Positions 7,467 to 14,223 of a DNA stretch of 15,250 nt are shown in pieces. The translations under genes were made by a program, and so were the position numbers. Positions within the stretch are counted from its first letter, which is position 1, and each line of letters begins with the position of its first letter. The notes below the pieces were generated by a model. That model was not told the origin of the DNA, made no database searches, and saw nothing but the letters and a program-made list of their open reading frames with translations. The stretch comes from Persicitalea sp038242095 (GTDB lineage: Bacteria; Bacteroidota; Bacteroidia; Cytophagales; Spirosomataceae), in the NCBI GenBank assembly GCA_038242095.1, contig JBBSSJ010000095.1, positions 1-15,250 of the forward strand, written 5' to 3'.

Positions 7467-8687
7467 ATGACAAATTTTAGAAATCTGGCCACAGTTTTTA
7501 TCTTTTCTTTATTCGCCCTGGTGGGTTGTAAGGAAGACAGCAGGCTTGAACCCCAAACATCGGCGACCAAGAGTAATGCATCGGCTCGGCAGTCAGCCTC
7601 CCTTTCGCCCGAACTCAAAGCAAGAATCACCCAAATGCGGGCGGCATTGCCAGCAGGGATGGCGGCACGAATTCAGCAAAATTCCGGGCTGTTGGCTATC
7701 GACCATTCCGAATATCGCAACATGGTTCTGCGGACGATGGGCGTCATCGCCCCTACCCCTTGCGATGCCTCGAATACTCCTTTGAATATATGGCTTAACC
7801 AACAGCTCGCAGGGTGGAATGAGGTGATCGATAACAACGGCAAAACGGTGTTCGACTACGCCTCCGGGCTGGGAATGCTGGATTTCCCCACCTACGATGC
7901 CCTGTTTTTTGTGAATAGTTCGGACGGCCAGTACTTTGGCGTGAATGGAGAGTACACGAAGCAGACGACGAAAACTTTTAAGGATTTAAAGCGTTTCTGG
8001 AACATTGATACTGATGGGATGGTGCTGGGCGCTATGCACGGAAGCATGCTTCGTGACCGCGAGAAGGTGATCAGAATCGATAAGATTCTCTACGGAGAAG
8101 ATCAGGCAACGGCTGAATACTACGCCGATCTGATCGCTTTGTTGCTCGAGGTAGTCCCGCAGTACAGAAACGGAGATCACCCGATATTTACCTTCAACGC
8201 CTTTGCTCAGTCCTCGTTTTTCTTTCCTCCCGTTGGCGTGATCCCCAACAAGATCATCATGGGCGATGGTATTGTGGATGCTTACGTCGGGATAGGCTAC
8301 GGCGATGTCGCCTCGCAGGCTATACTGGCCCATGAGTTTGGCCATCAGATTCAATTTCAGTTGGATTTGTTTGAAGAAGTGGATAGTCCCGAAGCAACCC
8401 GACGCACCGAGTTGATGGCGGATGCCTACTCGGCCTACTACCTTTCGCACGCCAGAGGAGCCACGATGCAGTGGAAAAGAGTGAAGCAGTTCCTACAGGT
8501 GTTCTTCAATATCGGCGATTGCTCATTCAGCAGCGACGGCCACCACGGAACGCCTACGCAACGGATGGCTGCTGCAGAATGGGGTTACAGTGTGGCTGAC
8601 AACGCCAAGAAGCAGGGCCACATCCTGACCGCTCAAGAGTTCACCGCGCTTTTCGAGGCTCAGCTTCCCGTGTTTATCACACGCTGA
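7467..8687 (+). CDS. Lipoprotein with zinc-metallopeptidase motif (HEFGH)
   Basis: A 406-residue protein with a lipoprotein signal: hydrophobic residues 8-19 and lipobox L-V-G-C with Cys21 as the lipid-bearing residue, followed by KEDS. A low-complexity Ser/Ala/Thr linker (about 28-48) precedes the main domain. At 289-293 lies HEFGH, the HExxH zinc site of metallopeptidases, preceded by SQAILA and followed 22 residues later by ELMADAYSAYY (E315, D319), where an acidic third ligand would be expected, as in gluzincin-like or YpfJ-like putative peptidases. The region 360-369 (HGTPTQRMAAAEWG) resembles the C-terminal helix often found in such proteins ('HP.xxR..A...G'). It should sit on the outer or periplasmic membrane face. 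Own promoter likely in the AT-rich spacer; the 60-bp palindrome follows. Substrate unknown; peptidase activity is inferred from the motif. Confidence 0.82.
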   Translation: MTNFRNLATVFIFSLFALVGCKEDSRLEPQTSATKSNASARQSASLSPELKARITQMRAALPAGMAARIQQNSGLLAIDHSEYRNMVLRTMGVIAPTPCDASNTPLNIWLNQQLAGWNEVIDNNGKTVFDYASGLGMLDFPTYDALFFVNSSDGQYFGVNGEYTKQTTKTFKDLKRFWNIDTDGMVLGAMHGSMLRDREKVIRIDKILYGEDQATAEYYADLIALLLEVVPQYRNGDHPIFTFNAFAQSSFFFPPVGVIPNKIIMGDGIVDAYVGIGYGDVASQAILAHEFGHQIQFQLDLFEEVDSPEATRRTELMADAYSAYYLSHARGATMQWKRVKQFLQVFFNIGDCSFSSDGHHGTPTQRMAAAEWGYSVADNAKKQGHILTAQEFTALFEAQLPVFITR

Positions 8688-8705
8688 TTAACCTGCGAGT
8701 TTGTT

Positions 8706-8765
8706 AGGAAAAACCAACGAAAAGGTCGATGTGAATTCACATCGACCTTTTCGTTGGTTTTTCCT
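8706..8765. repeat. Perfect 60-bp palindrome without loop
   Basis: Bases 8706-8735 are the exact reverse complement of 8736-8765, with the centre in GAATTC between 8735 and 8736. The ends are AGGAAAAACC and GGTTTTTCCT, and inner A4/T4 tracts flank GGTCGATGTG / CACATCGACC. It begins 18 bp after the stop codon of the lipoprotein gene, so its RNA form (a 28-30-bp hairpin with T tracts) probably ends transcription in both directions. For a simple terminator it is unusually long and has no loop, so a cruciform or transposon relic is an alternative. Confidence 0.9.
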
Positions 8766-8797
8766 TGCTCCAGGGCACCAACTAGAGAAATTACCCT

Positions 8798-8972
8798 ATG
8801 ACTACCCAAAAACCAGCCGCTTACCGGGTCGAAAAATACCGAATGCAGCCGCATCCCGAAGGGGGTACTTTGCCGAAAGATACCGCGCCACGGAGCAGAT
8901 TCCGCAGGGAGCATTACCGGAAAGATTTGGTGGCAGCAGGCATTTAGCACGGCAATTTACTTTTTGTTGGAA
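8798..8972 (+). pseudogene. Broken cupin_5 (DUF985) gene, N-terminal part only
   Basis: Read across three frames the sequence gives the start of a cupin_5/DUF985 protein: from ATG 8798, AAYRVEKYRMQPHPEGG; then, after loss of one G in the run at 8861-8865, GYFAERYRATEQIPQGALPE and RFGGSRH; then, after loss of one T at 8943-8945, FSTAIYFLLE. This order (MQPHPEGGYF, IPxxxLPERFGG, STAIYFLL) is the hallmark of that family. The following metal-binding part (HRxxSDEIWHF and beyond) is gone. Each frame ends in stops, so no cupin is made. The gene lies 33 bp after the palindrome. Confidence 0.8.
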
Positions 8973-9071
8973 TGCCATCACTAACTACTTTGGAGCCATA
9001 CAAACCACGCAGGAATTTCTCAATCTTTTGGAGAAATCGGACGAACATACATCGTCAATGTTTCGATTGAG

Positions 9072-9389
9072 GTGGGTTCGCTAACCATGCACGCCAACCC
9101 CGAACGCAACCCCAATTGGGACTATTTTGCTGTCTACTGCTCCTTCAAGGCCGCTTTGAACACTTTTACGATCAGCTTCAATCCTTTCAACAAAAAATTC
9201 TGCCATCAACAAGACGGATTGAGTTTCTTCGGCAAAAGACCGGACTCGACCAGAATCGACGCTACCGGGGGTTGGCACGATGCGGGCGACCAGTTGAAAT
9301 ACCTGATTACGAGCAGCAACACCACAGCAAATGGCGCTCTGGGCACTATTCAAACAAAAATTGCTGCGCTTACGGGTTGGGACGGCTAG
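9072..9389 (+). pseudogene. Glycoside hydrolase family 9 (cellulase) fragment
   Basis: A 105-codon open frame contains FCHQQDGLSFFG at about 9198-9233 and then DATGGWHDAGDQLKY at 9258-9302. The latter matches the GH9 active-site block D-x-(S/T)-G-G-W-(Y/H)-D-A-G-D, in which the two Asp residues of the DAGD part activate the water; TSSNTTA follows as in GH9 proteins. Upstream there is no convincing N-terminal domain, and after about 9329 the similarity stops although the frame runs on to TAG at 9389. GH9 catalytic domains have over 400 residues, so this is an internal fragment with both ends lost. It opens with GTG, but I doubt it is expressed. Confidence 0.6.
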
Positions 9390-9484
9390 ACGCATTCGGC
9401 CAAAAGTGGTATTGGCTCTACCTGATCATCATGGCGGTGCGCTTTGTGGGTTGGAACTGGTTCAAACTGGCCGGACGAGCCTAA
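9331..9484 (+). pseudogene. Remnant of a small membrane protein, unidentified
   Basis: From ATG 9331 one frame reads MALWALFKQKLLRL; with one extra T removed near 9371 it joins the second frame YGLGRLDAFGQKWYWLYLII..., which runs through a hydrophobic, Trp-rich segment (about WYWLYLIIMAVRFVGWNWF) to a TAA at 9482-9484. The basic, aromatic composition is protein-like and unlike a random frame, which suggests the end of a small membrane protein broken by a single-base change. I do not recognise the family. It abuts the GH9 fragment, so the junction at about 9330 may be a deletion scar. Confidence 0.35.
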
Positions 9485-9596
9485 GCCAGCCGGGGCCCGA
9501 AACCTTTCCGCTTGTGTTCTGGTGACGGGTTTTGAAAAAACTCCTTTAACTTGCGACTGTTCTCGGCCTTAAATCCGGCAAATTTTTCATAATTAC
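9485..9596. other. Leader of the lasso-type cassette
   Basis: The 112 bp before the PqqD-like gene contain no ATG-started frame on the plus strand that could be a lasso precursor. TTTTG (9530-9534) and TTTAACTTG (9545-9553) resemble Bacteroidota boxes but are spaced too closely; the same TTTAACTTG also precedes the lipoprotein gene. Confidence 0.4.
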
Positions 9597-9887
9597 ATGG
9601 CAGCTAATAGTTTGACCAATAAGGTATTCAAATTGTCTCCCACGCAAGTAGCTTCCAAAGTAGCAGACGAGGTGGTTGTCCTGAATCATGACGAGGGCGT
9701 CTACTACGGTTTGAGCGAAGTAGGAGCCACCGTTTGGGGCGCCCTTGAGGATGGTCCCAAGTCGTTCGACGCGCTTTGTGATTTAGTAGAATCGGAATAC
9801 GAGGTCGATCGAGCCACCTGCGAGGCTGATCTATCGGCTTTGCTGGCTGATCTGCTACACGAAAAACTGGTTGAAACCGATTTTTAG
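9597..9887 (+). CDS. PqqD-like RiPP recognition element (lasso peptide B1-type)
   Basis: A 96-residue protein with the PqqD fold (PF05402): an N-terminal beta hairpin (VASKVADEVVVLNHDEGVYY), the turn G-L-S-E-V-G-A-T-V-W at about 38-47, which is the family signature (x-L-N-x-x-G-x-x-x-W), and the three-helix winged-helix part (48-93). In lasso peptide and other RiPP clusters such stand-alone domains bind the leader of the precursor and present it to the peptidase and cyclase. The next gene is a lasso B2 peptidase 12 bp downstream in the same frame, which fixes the assignment as B1. No precursor is visible nearby. Start at ATG 9597 gives the normal length for the family. No signal or membrane segment, so cytosolic. 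Confidence 0.9.
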   Translation: MAANSLTNKVFKLSPTQVASKVADEVVVLNHDEGVYYGLSEVGATVWGALEDGPKSFDALCDLVESEYEVDRATCEADLSALLADLLHEKLVETDF

Positions 9888-9899
9888 ATTGACTGCCCT

Positions 9900-10334
9900 T
9901 TGCGAAATACACTTTGGAAAAAAGCCAGGAAATTGAAAGCCCGACAATGGGTCATTCTGACGAAGGCCCTGGTAGTTTTGCTGCTCATAAAAATCGGCCT
10001 GAAAGTGCTTTCCTTTAGGCGGTTCAAAAAACTGTTTTCCCGGGCGACCAACCATCGGAGCAATATTACCCACCGCAAAGAGTACATTCAGGATGTCGCC
10101 TGGGCGGTTAGAGCTGTGGCCCACGCGCTTCCTATTTCGCTGGCTTGTCTTCCCCAGGCGCTGGCGGTTAAATATCTGCTGCGCCACGAGACTGACTTAC
10201 CGCTCAACATCGGGGTGCAGCAGTCGGCTAGGGCGGGCTTTGAAGCCCATGCCTGGGTAGAGCGCGCCGGGCAAATCGTCATCGGTGCATGGCCCGAAGG
10301 TAAAACGTACCGCCCGCTCTGGGTGTGGCCTTAA
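9900..10334 (+). CDS. Lasso peptide B2-type transglutaminase-like peptidase
   Basis: A 144-residue protein of the PF13471 (Transglut_core3, lasso B2) family, which removes the leader from a lasso precursor. The catalytic Cys is C83 in SLACLPQALAVKYLLR and the His is H117 in FEAHAWVERAGQ; the third residue of the triad cannot be fixed by eye. LNIGVQ before the His block is also typical. A hydrophobic helix (about 17-37) near the N-terminus occurs in many B2 proteins. The gene has no ATG: the first start-like codon after the B1 stop is TTG at 9900, and the frame contains no internal Met, so TTG (or ATT at 9888) must be used. It is in the same frame as B1, parted by a single TAG. It is followed 28 bp later by the kinase gene. 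Confidence 0.88.
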   Translation: MRNTLWKKARKLKARQWVILTKALVVLLLIKIGLKVLSFRRFKKLFSRATNHRSNITHRKEYIQDVAWAVRAVAHALPISLACLPQALAVKYLLRHETDLPLNIGVQQSARAGFEAHAWVERAGQIVIGAWPEGKTYRPLWVWP

Positions 10335-10362
10335 TCCTCATCCTCACCCAATTACCTGCATT

Positions 10363-11271
10363 ATGCCGCTATACCAGGCCTTTGGTCTTTTTATTTTTTC
10401 GGAGATACCGCTGCCAGAGCTGATTCTGGCCGAAGATCGGGACGCCATCCCCGATGTCAGGTTCATCCGCTCGGAAGTCCACTTCCCCGACTTGGCGTCC
10501 ACCCTGATTCACCGCCGGGGTATAATGGCCCAAAGTGCCAAAGGGGATGACGGGGCGCTCTATCTCCGTTGGGAAGGCGTCGCGGGCTATCGGGCCGTGG
10601 AGGGGAGTACTTTGCACGTAGATTCTTATACCGAAGACGCCAACTTGTTGAGCCTGTTTACGGTGAGCGAGGCGCTGGGATTAATTCTGTTGCAACGGGA
10701 ATTGCTGCTCCTGCACGCCAGTGCCGTGCGGGTGGGCGATGCGGCCTGGTGCTTTCTGGGCGAACCGGGCACGGGTAAGTCCACCACGGCGGCGGCCTTC
10801 GTGGCGCGGGGGGCTTCGCTGCTCAGCGATGACCTTACGGCCATCTGCTTCGATTCCGACGACCGCCCCTATATTCTTCCCGCCTATCCCCAACTAAAAC
10901 TTTGGGAAAATACAGTGAACGGACTAAATCTTGACCCCTTGAAACTTACGCCCGTGGCGGAAGGAATCAATAAATTTGCCCTCCGGCCCGACCATGATTT
11001 CCCGACTGAACCCGTGCCGTTGGCGAAAATTTTTTTATTGCATAAGTCATCCGAAACCGGCCTCCGAAAGCTTTCCCCCATCGAGGGGCCCATCGAGCTG
11101 GTGCGGCACTTTCCTCTGGGTCCCAACTTACTGCGGGGTAAAGCGCACCGGAGGCATTTTCAGCAAAGCTCCAGCTGCGCTGCCCAAGCCCAACTGTGGC
11201 ACAAGCGGCGTCCCGAGGGCTTTGCCGAGTTGGAAAAATGGGTAGCCGAAGAACTTTTGACGCATGGATGA
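10363..11271 (+). CDS. HprK-like kinase of a lasso-type cluster
   Basis: A 302-residue protein similar to the C-terminal half of HPr kinase: H118 in LLHASAV, Walker A G133-E-P-G-T-G-K139-S-T, and the following SDD (155-157) in LLSDDLTAI that serves as the Mg/base segment. The C-terminal block LLRGKAHRRHF and the closing RRPEGFAELEKWV are typical of the stand-alone kinases found in lasso peptide clusters, where in the known paeninodin case such a kinase phosphorylates the C-terminal Ser of the precursor. The N-terminal 90 residues are a beta-rich domain without named motif. I chose ATG 10363 (MPLYQAFG); an upstream ATG (10285) would overlap the B2 gene by 50 bp and add a non-conserved stretch. 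The gene overlaps the nucleotidyltransferase by 8 bp, indicating translational coupling. Confidence 0.85.
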   Translation: MPLYQAFGLFIFSEIPLPELILAEDRDAIPDVRFIRSEVHFPDLASTLIHRRGIMAQSAKGDDGALYLRWEGVAGYRAVEGSTLHVDSYTEDANLLSLFTVSEALGLILLQRELLLLHASAVRVGDAAWCFLGEPGTGKSTTAAAFVARGASLLSDDLTAICFDSDDRPYILPAYPQLKLWENTVNGLNLDPLKLTPVAEGINKFALRPDHDFPTEPVPLAKIFLLHKSSETGLRKLSPIEGPIELVRHFPLGPNLLRGKAHRRHFQQSSSCAAQAQLWHKRRPEGFAELEKWVAEELLTHG

Positions 11272-12385
11272 TTTCCTGAAAAATGTAAGTCCTGAATTAA
11301 GACTGCTACTCCGTGCGGCCAACCCTACCGATGCGCCGCCGGACGTGAACTGGTCGGCGCTGGACTGGCCACGGGTGGAAAGCCTGGCGAATTGGCACCA
11401 AATTCAACCCTTACTTTTTCGAACTATACGAAATGAGCCGCAAGTCCCGGCTAATTTTCTGCAAACAATGCGCAGTGGGGCCACCGCCCGGGCCGTCGGC
11501 AGTATGCTGTTACTGAAAGAGTCGGGGCACTTGGTGCAGCAACTTCAAGCCGCCGGAATAGCATCATTTTTGATGAAGGGTGCTTTGTGGGCGACATTAT
11601 ATTACGATGACATCGGGCTGCGGGAATTCGGTGACATCGATTTGTTTGTCGATCAGCCTGACATGGCCAGGAGCGTAATCGCAATGGAAAAAGCGGGCTA
11701 CGTGGCCGATCGTTACCGGGCTTATTTGCTGGACGATCCCGCACGGCGCGAAATGTACTTCGCCACCGACTACCAACTACCCTTGGTACCAATAGCCAGT
11801 CAATCGATCAAGTCCGTGGAATTACAGTGGCGGGTGGCCTATCCGCGCTTTTCGTTCGCGCTGGACTGGGCAGAACTAATGGATCGACCCGACGAGCTTT
11901 CCCTGGGCGGCGTCGCTATGCGGGTGCCCAGGTCCGAAAACCAGTTGCTGCTCATGATTATCCACCACGTGGGGATCGAAGAGCTGGACAAACTGAAATA
12001 CGGCGTCGATCTGATGATGCTACTGCGCAAGGTAGGTACCCGACTGGACTGGGATTATGTTTTTTCCAAAGCCGAAGAAAAAGGCTTCCGACGGATGGTG
12101 ACGATGGGCCTGCAGGTAGTCCAAAAGCTGGACGCGGAAATCACTTTTCCGAAATCGGTGCAAATCATGCTGGCCGCAAGCGACAACGGCCGGTTTATTA
12201 CCAACGCCCTGAGTCACTGGGAGCATACCCGACCCAAACCTCGCACGAAATCGTGGCAGATTGTGCGCCACCAGTTGAAGTACCGCGACCGCTGGCTCGA
12301 CCGGGGCAACATGCTCCGCGCTCATCTGGACTACTTCACCAAAATAGGCCTGCTCTACCACAAAGCACGTTGGTATCTGCAGTAG
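11264..12385 (+). CDS. PF14907-type nucleotidyltransferase of a lasso-type cluster
   Basis: A 373-residue protein of the 'uncharacterised nucleotidyltransferase' family (PF14907, NTP_transf_5). The core is MKGALWATLYYDD (104-116) followed by R-E-F-G-D124-I-D126-L-F-V, the Gly-Asp-x-Asp metal site of the Pol-beta fold. The N-terminal helical region with the block NWHQIQPLLFRTI (43-55) is also typical, as is NQLLLMIIHHVG (about 226-237). In known lasso clusters with an HprK-like kinase such a gene is often present; it may add a nucleotide to, or process, the phosphorylated peptide, but this is not established. The start ATG at 11264 lies within the end of the kinase gene (8-bp overlap). The end is rich in basic and aromatic residues (YHKARWYLQ). 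The TAG is followed at once by the cyclase remnant. Confidence 0.87.
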   Translation: MDDFLKNVSPELRLLLRAANPTDAPPDVNWSALDWPRVESLANWHQIQPLLFRTIRNEPQVPANFLQTMRSGATARAVGSMLLLKESGHLVQQLQAAGIASFLMKGALWATLYYDDIGLREFGDIDLFVDQPDMARSVIAMEKAGYVADRYRAYLLDDPARREMYFATDYQLPLVPIASQSIKSVELQWRVAYPRFSFALDWAELMDRPDELSLGGVAMRVPRSENQLLLMIIHHVGIEELDKLKYGVDLMMLLRKVGTRLDWDYVFSKAEEKGFRRMVTMGLQVVQKLDAEITFPKSVQIMLAASDNGRFITNALSHWEHTRPKPRTKSWQIVRHQLKYRDRWLDRGNMLRAHLDYFTKIGLLYHKARWYLQ

Positions 12386-12392
12386 CAATTAA

Positions 12393-12545
12393 GTCCGACG
12401 AAGGGTACGTCGGGCCTTTAAAGGATTATTTGTAGAATCGGTAAAAAAAGCCACGCAGCCCTACGAAAAGGTAGCAGCCTCCCTTAGCGGTGGCCGGTAT
12501 GCGCGGTGGCGCAGTCGCTCCGAAGCTAACCTGTTCTTGCCTTGA
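12393..12545 (+). pseudogene. Remnant of an asparagine-synthetase-like lasso cyclase (C protein)
   Basis: An open stretch of 50 codons begins after a TAA at 12390 and ends at TGA 12543. It reads FKGLFVESVKKATQPYEKV followed by AASLSGG (12471-12494 region). This is the shape of the segment in asparagine synthetases and lasso cyclases that runs into the ATP-binding PP-loop SGGLDSS: an amphipathic helix E/V-x-x-x-A/V-K, a P, then S-L-S-G-G. Directly after SGG the reading becomes RYARWRSRSEA; in a shifted frame AVAQSLRS (as after GLDSS in the family) can be read, so at least one small deletion hit the PP-loop. The N-terminal glutaminase-like domain and the rest of the synthetase domain are missing, there is no start codon, and the following 200 bp show no family motif. 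It lies 7 bp after the nucleotidyltransferase stop, where a cyclase gene could stand. Confidence 0.55.
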
Positions 12546-12743
12546 ATTTCGACACCCCAGACGGACCTGGCCGCTGGTCAGGGCGCATCCGCTGCTTCCA
12601 CCGCGAGGCGTCCCGTTGCCAGGGGCATCATGCTGGCGACCTGGCTGGATTGTTGGGAGGAGGCGAAAAGTCCCAAGAGAAACTCCCGTAGCCAGGGTAC
12701 GATTATTTTATTCCCGGTTGTCTGGCTACCAAGATAACCCACT
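12546..12743. other. Intergenic region before the photolyase gene
   Basis: No recognisable gene. A plus-strand frame open from 12490 to 12936 overlaps the photolyase in another frame and has Pro/Arg-rich composition, so I regard it as chance. Parts may be unrecognisable remains of the cyclase. No clear Bacteroidota promoter was found; an AT-rich patch (ATTATTTTATTCCC, 12702-12715) lies 30-40 bp before the photolyase start. Confidence 0.45.
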
Positions 12744-14204
12744 ATGCCCAAACGCGTACTTTACTGGCACCGATCCGATCTCCGGCTGCACGACAATGAA
12801 TGCTTGGCACGGGCTTGTTGGGATGACAAAGAAGTGCTGCCCGTGTATTTCTACGATCCGCGTCACTACAAGCTACTGGACCTGGGCTTTCGCAAAACGA
12901 GCCATATTCGGTACAAGTATTTGCAGGATACCCTGAACGATCTCAGAAAAACCTACCGGAAAATAGGAGGCGACTTGCTGGTCATGTACGGCAAGCCGGA
13001 AGATATTCTCCCTGAGCTGGTAGCTAAACATAATTGCCATGAGTTGATCTATCAAAGGGAAATCATGAGCGAGGAAACCGAGGTGGAGTCGCAACTAGCG
13101 AATAGGCTCGGTTCCCAGACATGCCAACTGACGTCGATATGGGGAAAAACGCTGTACCATGTCGATGACCTGCCCTACGAACCTGCCGACATCCCACTTA
13201 CCAGCAAAGCTTTCCGAATCAACACATCCAAGGCGACGGAACCGCGCGCGCTTTTTTCTACGCCGGAGCGGATTAATATGATCGATGTGGAAGATTACGG
13301 CGACGTGGATCAAAGCGCGAAAATCGGGTTTAGCGATGATGAACTGGCTACTAATTATGATGCCGAGGCCTTCCCGGCGGGCGAAACCGCCGCGCTGGAA
13401 CGGCTTAGGTACTACACGTTCGATTCGCAGCTTCTGACCAACTACAAATGGACCCGAAACAAATCCTTGGGCCTGGATTACGGTAGCAAGTTCTCCCCCT
13501 ACTTGGCCCATGGCAGCTTGTCGCCCCGGCAAGTGTACCACACAGTGAAAGAATACGAAGGCGAGATAAAGAAAAACATTTCGACCTGGTGGCTGGTTTT
13601 CGAGGTCGTTTGGCGGGATTATTTCAGTTTTCTTGGTTTGAGATTTGGGGATAAAGTTTTTTACCCCGGCGGCTACAAGCAGGTAGAAACCGAATGGAAA
13701 GAGAACTACGACCTGTTCGACCAGTGGAAAAGCGGCACGACCGGCATTCCGTTCGTGGATGCCCACCTGCACCAATTGAGCCGGACGGGCTTCATGAGCA
13801 ACCGGGGTCGGGTGAATACCTCCAGCTTTATGGCCCGCGACTATCAAATAGACTGGCGGTGGGGCGCCGCCTGGTTCGAGAGTCAGCTACTGGATTACGA
13901 CGTTTGTTCCAACTGGTTTAACTGGAACAATCAGGCCCTGCATTTGTACTATACCAATCCGGTGCACCAGTCTATGAAATACGACAAAGCCACCGAATAC
14001 ATCAGTTCTGAACTGGACTATTTGAACAAACTACCGCTCGGCTACCGGCACGCGCCCTGGCTCTTGTCGGACGAGAAACTGGCGGGATATGAGGTGAAGG
14101 AGTACCGTCGACCGGTAGAAATCTATAAAAAATGGAACAGATCTATTGCCAATATTCAAAAGTTAATCGATAGTAAAGCAGAATTAAAGACCCATATCCA
14201 CTAA
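12744..14204 (+). CDS. DASH-family cryptochrome/photolyase
   Basis: A 486-residue protein of the cryptochrome/photolyase family. The N-terminal antenna-binding alpha/beta domain starts with VLYWHRSDLRLHDNECL (5-21) and VLPVYFYDPRHY (31-42). The FAD domain shows SKFSPYLAHGSLSPRQ (248-263), the W-W-L-V-F-E-V-V-W-R-D-Y block (282-293), TGIPFVDAHLHQLSRTGFMS (333-352), NRGRVNTSSFMARD (353-366), and DWRWGAAWFESQLLDYDVCSN (370-390) followed by WNNQALH. MSNRGR and the FESxLLDYDVxSNWxNW string are typical of the DASH branch. Such proteins repair cyclobutane dimers in single-stranded DNA or act as blue-light receptors. The start ATG 12744 is certain from the conserved first residues. The oxidoreductase gene starts 19 bp downstream, so they are probably cotranscribed. 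Confidence 0.93.
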   Translation: MPKRVLYWHRSDLRLHDNECLARACWDDKEVLPVYFYDPRHYKLLDLGFRKTSHIRYKYLQDTLNDLRKTYRKIGGDLLVMYGKPEDILPELVAKHNCHELIYQREIMSEETEVESQLANRLGSQTCQLTSIWGKTLYHVDDLPYEPADIPLTSKAFRINTSKATEPRALFSTPERINMIDVEDYGDVDQSAKIGFSDDELATNYDAEAFPAGETAALERLRYYTFDSQLLTNYKWTRNKSLGLDYGSKFSPYLAHGSLSPRQVYHTVKEYEGEIKKNISTWWLVFEVVWRDYFSFLGLRFGDKVFYPGGYKQVETEWKENYDLFDQWKSGTTGIPFVDAHLHQLSRTGFMSNRGRVNTSSFMARDYQIDWRWGAAWFESQLLDYDVCSNWFNWNNQALHLYYTNPVHQSMKYDKATEYISSELDYLNKLPLGYRHAPWLLSDEKLAGYEVKEYRRPVEIYKKWNRSIANIQKLIDSKAELKTHIH

Positions 14205-14223
14205 TCAAAAATAAGCTTTTTGC

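Noticed and set aside
9485..9596. Search for a lasso precursor peptide in front of B1
   Set aside because: No plus-strand ATG frame; the one minus-strand ATG frame is only 14 codons and has no leader or core features.
12395..12413. Hairpin CCGACG / CGTCGG right after the nucleotidyltransferase as a terminator
   Set aside because: Only six base pairs and no T-run behind it, and it lies within the cyclase remnant, so it is more likely coding-derived.
12490..12936. Plus-strand frame of 148 codons before and over the photolyase start
   Set aside because: Pro/Arg/Trp-rich, overlaps 193 bp of the photolyase in another frame, no known motif. Its first part covers the broken PP-loop of the cyclase remnant in a shifted frame.
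13095..13847. Minus-strand open frame of 250 codons inside the photolyase gene
   Set aside because: Antisense to conserved photolyase motifs and without recognisable domains or a plausible start region.
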